The notes under the pieces: model-generated | What the model was told of the DNA's origin: nothing | What the model saw: only the letters and a program-made list of their open reading frames with translations | The model's database searches: none | Assembly (NCBI GenBank): GCA_049889415.1 | Contig: JBMHDL010000006.1 | Span: forward strand, 124,001-188,000 | DNA length: 64,000 nt | Direction: 5' to 3' | Origin: JAYQKL01 sp049889415 | Lineage (GTDB): Bacteria; Pseudomonadota; Alphaproteobacteria; RS24 | Made by a program: the position numbers and the translations under genes | In this document: one piece after another, positions 17,988 through 26,587 of the stretch | How positions within the stretch are numbered: position 1 is the stretch's first letter | Layout: every line of letters starts with the position of its first letter

Positions 17988-18021
17988 CCATTGTCCGGCG
18001 CGGGCGGCAATGGGCTTTTTT
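17988..18021 (+). terminator. Terminator-like hairpin with T-run on the plus strand
   Basis: CCATTG at 17988-17993 pairs with CAATGG at 18008-18013, with inner C/G pairing, followed by GC and six T at 18016-18021. The T-run follows only when read rightward. Both neighbours (trpS and the Usp gene) are read leftward, so it would stop antisense transcription rather than the trpS transcript. Functional status is unproven. Confidence 0.25.
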
Positions 18022-18025
18022 CTGC

Positions 18026-19042
18026 TCAGGCAAATCCGACGATTTTTTTGACGTCCGCCAGAACCGGGGCGGCCAGGGCGTCAGCGCGCTCGGCCCCCTC
18101 ATTGAGCACCTTGTCAAGATAGGCCGTATCATCGAGATAAGACGCCATTTCAGACGAAATCGGGCCAATTTTTTCAACCGTCAAATCAGCAAGATCCGGC
18201 TTGAAAACGGAAAAATTCTGCCCGGCATAAGTCGCTAGCACATCGGCAGGTGTCTGACCGGACAAAGCGGCGAAAATTCCGACCAGATTGGCAGCTTCCG
18301 GACGGCCTTCCAGCCCGGCCTCCGTTTCCGGCAGCGGGTCGGGATCGGTGCGGGCTTTGCGGATTTTTTGGGCAATTGTGTCGGCGTCATCCGTCAGCGT
18401 GATGCGGGACATGTCAGAGGGTTCCGATTTGGACATTTTCTTGCTGCCGTCACGCAGGGACATGACCCGTGTCGCCGGACCTGTAATCAGTGGCTCTGGC
18501 AGCGGAAAGAAAGGCTCCGCCTCTTCCCCGAGAAAATCATGGTTGAATTTCTGCGCAATGTCGCGGGCCAACTCCAAATGCTGCTTCTGGTCGGCGCCGA
18601 CCGGCACATGCGTAGCGCGATAGGCCAGAATGTCTGCGGCCATAAGATTCGGATAGACATAAAGCCCGACTGAGGCGTTTTCACGATGTTTGCCGGCTTT
18701 CTCCTTGAACTGTGTCATCCGGTTCAGCCAGCCGATGCGAGAGACGCAATTGAGGATCCAGGCCAGTTCCGCATGGGCGGACACACGGCTTTGATTGAAC
18801 ACAATATGGGCCTCGCCATCCACGCCGGCGGCCAGAAATGCAGCAGCCACCTCATGCGTGTTACGCCGCAATTCCTCAGGGTCCTGCCAAACCGTGATCG
18901 CATGCAGGTCAACAATGCAATACAGACACTCATGGCTGGCCTGCAAATTGACAAAATTGCGGATAGCGCCGAGGTAATTGCCCAAATGCAATTGACCGGT
19001 GGGTTGGACGCCGGAAAAGACTCTGTTTTTGGGTGCAGACAT
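18026..19042 (-). CDS. trpS: Tryptophanyl-tRNA synthetase
   Basis: Class I aminoacyl-tRNA synthetase charging tRNA-Trp. 338 residues, the normal bacterial length. The HIGH-type motif is in PTGQLHLGNY (14-23), and KMSKS is exact at 202-206. The C-terminus has the helical anticodon-binding part. The murJ-trpS-usp-nfuA order is typical for Alphaproteobacteria. Confidence 0.98.
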   Translation of the reverse strand: MSAPKNRVFSGVQPTGQLHLGNYLGAIRNFVNLQASHECLYCIVDLHAITVWQDPEELRRNTHEVAAAFLAAGVDGEAHIVFNQSRVSAHAELAWILNCVSRIGWLNRMTQFKEKAGKHRENASVGLYVYPNLMAADILAYRATHVPVGADQKQHLELARDIAQKFNHDFLGEEAEPFFPLPEPLITGPATRVMSLRDGSKKMSKSEPSDMSRITLTDDADTIAQKIRKARTDPDPLPETEAGLEGRPEAANLVGIFAALSGQTPADVLATYAGQNFSVFKPDLADLTVEKIGPISSEMASYLDDTAYLDKVLNEGAERADALAAPVLADVKKIVGFA

Positions 19043-19140
19043 GTTTCAATCCTTATAGTCGGGTTCTTATCGCCTGTTCAGGGCGGCATTTCAAGTTTTT
19101 TGCCCGAGCCGGGGGCTCAATTTTTACCCGGGCCGGGGCT

Positions 19141-20691
19141 TCAATCGCGCCGCGCCAGCCCCCGCCATCCAGCGGCGCCGCCCGGCAAAACTAAGTATGA
19201 GAGACCGGCCAGAGCCACAAAATACAGACCTGCCGCGCCTGTGACATGCACTGCCAGCCAGCCGGCCAACCCGGTGAGTCCGGATGCCGGCGGCGGTGTC
19301 ACTAGACCGAGATATGCCCCCATTGCGCCGCAACCGAGCAGAATAACCAGCCCGCGCAGGACAAACAGCCTGTCCACGCGCCAGCCCGTGAGGCTAAGAT
19401 GAACCGCCATCGCCAGCAGCGACACCCAGCCGGCAATGCTTGTGGCTACGGCAATGGCCACATGCCCGTATACCGGAAAATAAAGCAGGGATAAGCTGAT
19501 GTTCACTCCGACTCCGAGGGCCGCATAGAGCAGAGGGGTTTTGGTGTCTTCCCGGGAAAAGAAACTCGGTTGCAGGATTTTGACCAGAACAAAGGCCGGC
19601 AGGCCGGGAGCGAACCCCATCAGGGCCAATGCCGCGGCGCGCGTGTCAGCCGCGCTGAATGAACCGCGCTCAAACAAGACCGACATAATCGGTTCCGCCA
19701 GAGCGTAAAGCCCAAGGCTGGCCGGCGCGGTCAACAGCAAGCCATAAGCCAAACCGTTATTCTGGCTCGCGACGGCACCCCCCTTGTCCCCGGCGCGCAA
19801 GCGGCGCGAAATGTCCGGCAACAGAGCAACGGACAAAGCCACACCAATGACGCCAAGCGGCAATTGGTAAAGCCGGTCGGCATAATAGAGCCAGGCCGCT
19901 GCCCCCGGCTGGGCCGAAGCGATATTGGTCCCCACCAAAAGATTGATCTGGGTCACCCCCGCCGCCAGAACGCCCGGTACACCGAGCACAAAAACCCGAC
20001 GGACATCCGGGCTGAGGCGCGGGCGCACCAACGCCAAAGACAAACCGGCCCGCCAGGCCCCGGCCCACATGGCTGCAAGCTGCAAAAAACCGGCCAGCGC
20101 GACGCCCCATATAAGATAGTCCAGGCTCAACCGGTCATCTCCCCATGCCAGCACCAGAGCCGCGATCAAAACCACATTGAGCAACACGGGCACCAGCCCG
20201 GCCAGTGCAAAACGGCCGGTGGCATTCAGCATGGCGGCGAACAGGGCCATCAAGGACATGAACCCCAGATAAGGGAAGGTAATCCGGGCGTAATGCACCG
20301 TCTGGCTGAATTTGTCGGAGTCGGCCTCAAATCCGCCGGCCAACAGATAAACCAGGACCGGCATAAACATCTCTGCCACTGCCGTAAAAACGAGCAGCAC
20401 AAAACTCAGGGCGGAAAACACCTCTCCCGCCATTTGGCGGGCGCCATCCACTCCCTCCCCCTCAAGGCGTTTGGCAAACAGCGGCACAAAGGCGGCGCTG
20501 AACGCCCCCTCCGCAAACAACCGCCGGAACAGGTTCGGCAAGCGGAAGGCGACAACGAAAATATCTGCCAAGGGCCCGGCCCCCAAGGCCGCGGCAATCA
20601 TAATATCGCGGACAAATCCCAAAAACCGGCTCACCATGGTGGCGCCGCCTGTTGTGGCGGCGGCACGCAAAATTGAAAAGCGACCGGCCAC
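19141..20691 (-). CDS. murJ: Lipid II flippase MurJ
   Basis: Integral membrane protein of the MATE-like MOP superfamily that moves lipid II across the inner membrane. 516 residues with about 13-14 hydrophobic segments. The MurJ N-terminal pattern RFLGFVRDIMIAAALGAGPLAD lies near residues 23-44 (shown here as a 22-residue span; key residues Arg23, Arg28 and Asp29). LPNLFRRLFAEGAFSAAFVP follows near 52-71. The start is a GTG that shares one base with the glnD stop (TAGTG), implying coupling. Downstream of glnD, as in other alphaproteobacteria. Confidence 0.97.
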   Translation of the reverse strand: MAGRFSILRAAATTGGATMVSRFLGFVRDIMIAAALGAGPLADIFVVAFRLPNLFRRLFAEGAFSAAFVPLFAKRLEGEGVDGARQMAGEVFSALSFVLLVFTAVAEMFMPVLVYLLAGGFEADSDKFSQTVHYARITFPYLGFMSLMALFAAMLNATGRFALAGLVPVLLNVVLIAALVLAWGDDRLSLDYLIWGVALAGFLQLAAMWAGAWRAGLSLALVRPRLSPDVRRVFVLGVPGVLAAGVTQINLLVGTNIASAQPGAAAWLYYADRLYQLPLGVIGVALSVALLPDISRRLRAGDKGGAVASQNNGLAYGLLLTAPASLGLYALAEPIMSVLFERGSFSAADTRAAALALMGFAPGLPAFVLVKILQPSFFSREDTKTPLLYAALGVGVNISLSLLYFPVYGHVAIAVATSIAGWVSLLAMAVHLSLTGWRVDRLFVLRGLVILLGCGAMGAYLGLVTPPPASGLTGLAGWLAVHVTGAAGLYFVALAGLSYLVLPGGAAGWRGLARRD

Positions 20692-23534
20692 TACGCCACC
20701 TTTTCAGCCCCTTTTGCCTTGGTCTTCTTTTTTTCAGGCAGGGCGGCGCTGGTCGGGTCCAGCAAAGCGAGTTGCAGTTTTTTTCTTATGGCAGCGGTTT
20801 TGGAAGGGCTGGTGATTTTAGCGCCGGTCAGGTCCTGGGCATAAAAAACGTCCACGGCACGCTCCCCAAAAGTGGCAACCCGTGCGGTCACAATGGTGAC
20901 GCCCAGGCCAAACAGCGTCCGGGTCAGGGCATGCAACAGCCCGGGTCGGTCCAGACCGCTCACCTCAATGACCGTCGAATGCCGGGAGGCCTCATTATCA
21001 ATCATGACACTCGGCTCAATATCAAACGCCTTGATCTTTCGGGCGCGGCGCGGTTCCTGAATTTCATCCGCCGGTAGAATTTCCCCGGACATGACCCGAG
21101 CCACCGTATTGCTGAGGCGGGCCATACGGCCGTCATCAGGAGACTGGTGTGCCAGCGGCTCCTGAAGTTTCAACACATCAACCGCCATGCCGTCCCGGGT
21201 GGTGATGATACGGGCGTCCACAATATCCAGGCCAACAACCGCACACGCTCCGGTCAAGCGAGAGAACAGGCCAGGGTGGTCCTGTCCGATAAAGCTGAGT
21301 GTGGTAATGTCCTGGAAGGTGTCCCGACGGGCATCCACAACCATTGGCTGGCTGTCGGTCCGGCGCAGAAGGTCGGCATGATGGAGCTGTTCTTCAAGTC
21401 CAATTGACAGCCAATAGGCGTCATAATGGCGCGTGACATAGTCACGGCAGGCCTTCAGGCTGATTTTTTTGTCATGCGCCCGATAGGCTTCTATAAAGGC
21501 CTCTTTTGCGGCGGCAACCCTGTAGGGACGGTTGGTGTGAGACGCCGAGCCCATCAAATCGGCCTCCGCCTCAAAATACAGCTCACGCAACAGCTGCCCT
21601 TTCCACCCGTTCCAGACACCCGGCCCGACAGCGCGGATATCAATCACCGTCAACACCAGCAAATGCCGCAACCGCTCAAGCGTCTGCACCTTGTCGGCAA
21701 AATCACGGATAGTCTGGAGATCGCTCAAGTCCCGGCGCTGGGCGACATCACTCATGATCAGATGCTCGCGCACCAGCCATTCCGTCAGCTCGGTTTCAGC
21801 CTTGGAAAACCCCAGACGCGGACCCAGCCGGCGGGCAATACGTGCCCCTGCAATTGAGTGGTCTTCCGGGCGGCCCTTGGCGATATCATGCAACAGAACA
21901 GCAAGATAAAGGACTTTGCGATTGATGTTTTTCTTAACCAGCTCATGCGCCAAGGGATGATCTTCGGAAAATTTGCCGCGCTCCAGATCGGACAAAATAC
22001 CGATGGCGCGCAGCAAATGCTCGTCGGCTGTATAATGGTGATACATGTTGAACTGCATCAGGGCGACAATGCGTCCAAAATCCGGCAGGAACCGGCCGAG
22101 CACACCGGCCTCATTCATCCGCCGCAAAATTCGTTCGGCATGATTTTGAGAGGTCAAAATATCTAGGAAAAGCTTATTGGCCTCTTCATTGGTGCGCAGG
22201 CTCTCGTCGATCAAATCCAGCGAGCGCGTCACTTCGCGCAACGTATCGGGATGTATCATCAGCTTGTAGTCAGCAGCCAGTTTGAACATCCGCAACATAT
22301 TCACCGGGTTGCGCCGGAAAACATCCGACCGCACCATTTTCAAGCGCCGCCCGCTCAGGGTAAAACCATGAACCTGCTGATGGCGGCGGAACAGTGCCGG
22401 CAGGCGTTTAAGGCCGTTTGGTTTGGTCTGCTCCTCCTCCAGCTTGGAGCAGAAAATCCGGGTCAGGTCGCCGACATCCTTGGCGACCAGAAAATAACGG
22501 CGCATGAAACGCTCTACACGGTTCAAGCCTGATGTTGGCTGGATGCCCATCGCTTCAGCCATGGCCGTCTGGACATCAAAACTCAACCGCTCCTCGGCAC
22601 GCCCGGTCAGAAAGTGAAGCTGACAACGCGCCGACCAGAGGAAATTCTCACAGCGCTTGAACAGATGCAGTTCGCTTTTCGTCAAAAACCCCTTATCAAC
22701 CAGCTCGTCAATACTGTCCACCTCATAACAATATTTTGCAATCCAGAATAAGGTATCGAGGTCACGCAACCCGCCCTTGCCTTCCTTGATGTTCGGCTCA
22801 ACCAAATAACGGCTTTCCCCGGTCCGGGCATGGCGCTGGTCACGCTCCTCGAGCTTGGCGGCAACAAAGGCGCGGGCACTGCCCTTTTGCACCTGCCGCA
22901 TATAGGCATTGCGCAGGCGCGTTGCCGTTTCTCTGCCGCCCCAGATGTAACGCGCCTCCAAAAGGGCCGTGCGAATGGTCATGTCTGCCTTGGCTTGCCT
23001 CACACACTCATTTATCGAGCGCGTGGAATGGCCGACCTTGAGCCCCATATCCCAGAGGAGATACAGAATATATTCTATAAACCTGCTGGTTGGCTCGTCC
23101 GTCTCATCTCGCAGCAAAAACAACAAATCAATGTCCGACCCGGGGGCCAGCTTGTGCCGCCCATAGCCGCCGACGGCCAATACGGTAATTTCCGCTTCAA
23201 ATCGCCGCCCCGCCGGCACGGTTTGTTCAGCGGCGTGGTCACATAGGCATTGTATGATGACATCCATTGACCGGCTCAGTGCATTGGCGCAGGCCCGGCC
23301 CCTGAGGGGGGTTTGCTGCAGGACGCTTTTCACCTGCTCAAGATGATCAGAATGACTGGCCTTGACGAGAGCCAAAACCTCATTGCGCGCATCCAGATCG
23401 GCACCGCTATTAAGTTTTTTCAAGGCCTCGGCCAGTACGGATTTTTTCAGAACCGGAAACCGCATAGGGGCGCGCCGCTTGGGCGTTGCGGCGATCTTCT
23501 CACTGCTTTTTTTCTGTACTGGTTTGCGCGGCAT
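20691..23534 (-). CDS. glnD: PII uridylyltransferase / uridylyl-removing enzyme
   Basis: Bifunctional nitrogen sensor that uridylylates PII when glutamine is low and removes UMP when it is high. 947 residues. Nucleotidyltransferase site GGYGRHKLAPGSDIDLLFL (about 122-140, with Asp134 and Asp136). HD hydrolase domain around residue 555 (LLHDIAKG). Two C-terminal ACT domains sit at about 745-830 (FIGQDHPGLFSRLTG) and 860-930 (VSGLDRPGLLHALTR) and sense glutamine. The C-terminal tail is Lys-rich. Order mutS-glnD-murJ is conserved. Confidence 0.97.
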   Translation of the reverse strand: MPRKPVQKKSSEKIAATPKRRAPMRFPVLKKSVLAEALKKLNSGADLDARNEVLALVKASHSDHLEQVKSVLQQTPLRGRACANALSRSMDVIIQCLCDHAAEQTVPAGRRFEAEITVLAVGGYGRHKLAPGSDIDLLFLLRDETDEPTSRFIEYILYLLWDMGLKVGHSTRSINECVRQAKADMTIRTALLEARYIWGGRETATRLRNAYMRQVQKGSARAFVAAKLEERDQRHARTGESRYLVEPNIKEGKGGLRDLDTLFWIAKYCYEVDSIDELVDKGFLTKSELHLFKRCENFLWSARCQLHFLTGRAEERLSFDVQTAMAEAMGIQPTSGLNRVERFMRRYFLVAKDVGDLTRIFCSKLEEEQTKPNGLKRLPALFRRHQQVHGFTLSGRRLKMVRSDVFRRNPVNMLRMFKLAADYKLMIHPDTLREVTRSLDLIDESLRTNEEANKLFLDILTSQNHAERILRRMNEAGVLGRFLPDFGRIVALMQFNMYHHYTADEHLLRAIGILSDLERGKFSEDHPLAHELVKKNINRKVLYLAVLLHDIAKGRPEDHSIAGARIARRLGPRLGFSKAETELTEWLVREHLIMSDVAQRRDLSDLQTIRDFADKVQTLERLRHLLVLTVIDIRAVGPGVWNGWKGQLLRELYFEAEADLMGSASHTNRPYRVAAAKEAFIEAYRAHDKKISLKACRDYVTRHYDAYWLSIGLEEQLHHADLLRRTDSQPMVVDARRDTFQDITTLSFIGQDHPGLFSRLTGACAVVGLDIVDARIITTRDGMAVDVLKLQEPLAHQSPDDGRMARLSNTVARVMSGEILPADEIQEPRRARKIKAFDIEPSVMIDNEASRHSTVIEVSGLDRPGLLHALTRTLFGLGVTIVTARVATFGERAVDVFYAQDLTGAKITSPSKTAAIRKKLQLALLDPTSAALPEKKKTKAKGAEKVA

Positions 23535-23610
23535 GTTTGACCTTTAATTGGGGATTGTAGCAACAATATGGCAGAAGCTTATAATCTCAAGCCCATGCGG
23601 GTGATTTGGG

Positions 23611-26430
23611 CTATGTTTCCGTATCGCGCAGTTTTTTCAGCCTGTAAAGCTCCTCAAGGGCATCTTTCGGAGACAATAAATCGGGATTGATGTCATCGAG
23701 TGCCGACTGCAACGGATCCGGAACGCTTTCTGCCGCAGTTTCAGCTGCAAACAGGGGCAACCCGGTCAGCACATCGCCGCCCACGCTCTGATGTCGGCGA
23801 TCCTGTTCCAGCACCGCAAGAACTTCGCGGGCACGGCCAATGACGGCCGGCGGCAGGCCGGCAAGTTCAGCGACGTGAATGCCGTAGGAGCGGTCGGCCG
23901 CCCCTGGACAAACCTCGTGCAAAAAGACCACATCACCCTTATATTCCTTGACGCGCATGGTGGCATTGACCAACCCCGGCAAACGCTCTGACAGGCTAGT
24001 CAACTCATGATAATGGGTGGCAAACAGGGCCCGGCAACCCGTCACCTCATGCAGGCTTTCAACCGTCGCCCAGGCAATGGACAGGCCGTCAAATGTCGCC
24101 GTCCCGCGGCCGATTTCATCCAGAATAACCAGGCTTTTTGACGTGGCCTGATTGAGAATAGCCGCGGTTTCAACCATTTCAACCATGAATGTCGAGCGCC
24201 CCTGCGCCAGATCATCAGCCGCCCCGACACGACTGAAAACCTGATCGACAAGGCCAATTTCCGCCTTCTGTGCCGGAACATAACAGCCGGCCTGAGCCAG
24301 AATGGCAATCAGGGCGTTTTGGCGCAAATATGTCGATTTGCCGGCCATATTTGGCCCCGTCAACAACATCAGATGATGAGCCTGCGGACCGTTCAAGGAA
24401 CAGTCATTGGCAATGAACGGGCCTTCGGATCTGGCCGCCAAAGCCTGCTCAACCACCGGATGACGCCCGCCGGTCACAATGAACCGATCGTCCTCAAAAA
24501 GCTGCGGGCAGGTCCAATTACGTGCCTGCGCCAGTTCTGCATTGGCCGCCGCGACATCAATAACCGCCAAAGCTTCTGCCGCCGCCCCGATCGGCCCGCT
24601 CAACCGGCAGGCCTCCGCGACCAGTCTTTGATAAATCGCCAGCTCCATGCCCAAAGCCTGCTCTGCAGCCCGAGAAATCTGACCCGCCAGATCAGCCAGT
24701 TCCTGGGTTGAAAAGCGCACCGAATTGGCCAGGGTTTGACGATGGATGAAGACGGCGTTATGTGGCGGGGTGCTGAGTTTTTCACCATGCGCCGCCGGGA
24801 TATCAATATGATAGCCCAGAACGGCATTATGCTTGATCTTCAGCGCCTTGATACCGGTTTCCTCGCTGTAGCGCGTCTGCAGGCCGGCAATGACGCGCCG
24901 GCTTTCATCGCGCAGAGCGCATTGCTTGTCCAGGCCGGCATCAAACCCGGGGGCAATGAACCCGCCATCACGGGCCAGCAAGGGAGGGCTGTCCACCAAA
25001 GCAGCGGACAACAAACCCTGCATGGCCCGCAAGTCCTCGGCGGCCGGATTGTCGGCGAAAATGCTGCAAGCGGTTTGCACTTCATCCGAGAGGGTCTCGG
25101 CAGACTTTTTTAGGACGGAAAAAACCTCGAAACCTAGACTCAGCCCCTGCTGCAGGCTTTTTAGATCCCGCGGCCCGCCCCGCCCGAGTGACAACCGCCC
25201 CAAGGCCCGCGCCATGTCGGGAGCAGCCTTGAGTTGGCGGCGTACATCGTCACGCAATATCGGGTTACGTAGAAACAGGCCCGCAGACTCCTGCCGGGCC
25301 GTAATATCGGGGCGGACGGTCAAAGGTGCTGACAAACGGGTCGCCAGCAGCCGGCCGCCCGGGCCGCTGACCGTCATATCAACGGCCTGCAGCAGGCTGC
25401 CCTGGCGATGCCCGGATAAGGTGCTGATCAGCTCAAGGTTACGACGGGTCGCCTGGTCCAGTCGCATGGCGCCGGTTCCGTGGAGAATACGCGGCACCTT
25501 AAGGCTCGGCATATTGCCGAGCTGGGTCAGGTTCAGATAGGTGATCAACATGCCGCAAGCGGCGATTTGGGCGCGGCTGGAAAAGCCAAGCCCGTCCAAT
25601 GTTTCGAGCTGATAGGCTTCCAGAAGCGCCTTTTCGCCACTACGCGAGCCAACCTGTGACCCCGGCAGCATGGCAACATGCATTTCTCCGCCGACCTCCG
25701 CGGCGGCTTCAAACCTCAAACGCACCTGATCCGCCAAAGTTTCGGGCAGCAGCAGTTCACGTGGCGTCAAGGCGGCGAACTGCGCCAGCAGCAGATTTAA
25801 GCCGGCCTCTCCTGCATCTCCTGCAGCATTCGTCGCTTGCCCCGCACTTTGCCCCGTGCCTAGCCCCGCCCCTGGCCCCATCATGTTCGGGGCCATGACC
25901 TGCACATCGCCCGTCGACATATCCATCCATGCCAGCGCCAGCCCCCCTTCACCGGCTGTATGGCCCAGCGCCGCAAGATAGTTATGGGCGCGGGCATCCA
26001 GCAGGCTGTCTTCGGTCAGCGTCCCAGGCGTGACAAGCCGCACCACTTCGCGACGCACAACCGCTTTCGAGCCCCTTTTTTTAGCTTCGGATGGGTCCTC
26101 TGTCTGCTCGCAAATGGCAACCTTGAAACCGGTGCGGATAAGCTTTTGCAAATAGCCCTCTGCAGCGTGAAACGGGACCCCGCACATCGGCAAAGGCTCT
26201 CCGAGATGCTGCCCGCGATGGGTCAGGGTGATGTCCAACGCCGCTGCCGCGGTCACGGCATCATCCAGAAACAGCTCGTAAAAATCACCCATGCGGTAAA
26301 ACAGCAAATAATCTTCATGCTGGTCCTTGATGGCCATATACTGAGCCATCATTGGTGTGACGCCTTTGGCAGCCGGCGCCTGCGGTTCGGTTTTTCGCAT
26401 AGTCTGGTTTTTATGTTTTGTCTGCGACAT
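23611..26430 (-). CDS. mutS: DNA mismatch repair protein MutS
   Basis: Recognises mismatches and starts repair. 939 residues, slightly long for the family. The mismatch-reading Phe-x-Glu is in GDFYELF (Phe50, Glu52). Walker A GPNMAGKST is at 692-700 and Walker B VILDEIGRG near 768-776. The extra length includes a Gly/Ala-rich segment (MMGPGAGLGTGQSAG and following) inserted in the connector domain before LLLAQFAALTPREL. It is transcribed away from maeB across a 157-base shared promoter region. Confidence 0.97.
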   Translation of the reverse strand: MSQTKHKNQTMRKTEPQAPAAKGVTPMMAQYMAIKDQHEDYLLFYRMGDFYELFLDDAVTAAAALDITLTHRGQHLGEPLPMCGVPFHAAEGYLQKLIRTGFKVAICEQTEDPSEAKKRGSKAVVRREVVRLVTPGTLTEDSLLDARAHNYLAALGHTAGEGGLALAWMDMSTGDVQVMAPNMMGPGAGLGTGQSAGQATNAAGDAGEAGLNLLLAQFAALTPRELLLPETLADQVRLRFEAAAEVGGEMHVAMLPGSQVGSRSGEKALLEAYQLETLDGLGFSSRAQIAACGMLITYLNLTQLGNMPSLKVPRILHGTGAMRLDQATRRNLELISTLSGHRQGSLLQAVDMTVSGPGGRLLATRLSAPLTVRPDITARQESAGLFLRNPILRDDVRRQLKAAPDMARALGRLSLGRGGPRDLKSLQQGLSLGFEVFSVLKKSAETLSDEVQTACSIFADNPAAEDLRAMQGLLSAALVDSPPLLARDGGFIAPGFDAGLDKQCALRDESRRVIAGLQTRYSEETGIKALKIKHNAVLGYHIDIPAAHGEKLSTPPHNAVFIHRQTLANSVRFSTQELADLAGQISRAAEQALGMELAIYQRLVAEACRLSGPIGAAAEALAVIDVAAANAELAQARNWTCPQLFEDDRFIVTGGRHPVVEQALAARSEGPFIANDCSLNGPQAHHLMLLTGPNMAGKSTYLRQNALIAILAQAGCYVPAQKAEIGLVDQVFSRVGAADDLAQGRSTFMVEMVETAAILNQATSKSLVILDEIGRGTATFDGLSIAWATVESLHEVTGCRALFATHYHELTSLSERLPGLVNATMRVKEYKGDVVFLHEVCPGAADRSYGIHVAELAGLPPAVIGRAREVLAVLEQDRRHQSVGGDVLTGLPLFAAETAAESVPDPLQSALDDINPDLLSPKDALEELYRLKKLRDTET
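25801..25884. repeat. Repetitive segment coding a Gly/Ala insertion in MutS
   Basis: The stretch contains two copies of TCTCCTGCA (25808-25825) and a run of imperfect 11-12-base units built on GCCCCG (about 25836-25880). Translated leftward it gives about 28 residues of Gly, Ala, Gln and Thr between the conserved VMAPN and LLLAQF blocks. It looks like in-frame repeat expansion in a flexible linker. Confidence 0.55.
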
Positions 26431-26473
26431 GTGTAATGCGTATCCGGTTCAGGGGTTTCAGCCAAGCTGTGCC

Positions 26474-26524
26474 GGCTGGAATATCATCTGTCATGATAAG
26501 CCCTGCGCCGCATAAATTCCAGCC
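26474..26524. promoter_or_regulatory. 9-base inverted repeat in the mutS-maeB promoter region
   Basis: GGCTGGAAT at 26474-26482 is mirrored by ATTCCAGCC at 26516-26524, with centres 42 bases apart (about four helical turns). CATCTGTC also occurs as a direct repeat at 26485-26492 and 26524-26531. The region holds the promoters of two divergent genes, so a looped operator is conceivable. No regulator is known to me. Confidence 0.35.
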
Positions 26525-26587
26525 ATCTGTCTTGTATTCCATCCCTTTTCATTCTATGACAACCTGAAGAGACGATGGATAGAAGTC

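Noticed and set aside
19864..20676. 270-codon open frame on the plus strand
   Set aside because: Antisense to murJ; the translation is His/Gln/Lys-rich with no recognisable pattern, typical of the complement of a membrane protein gene.
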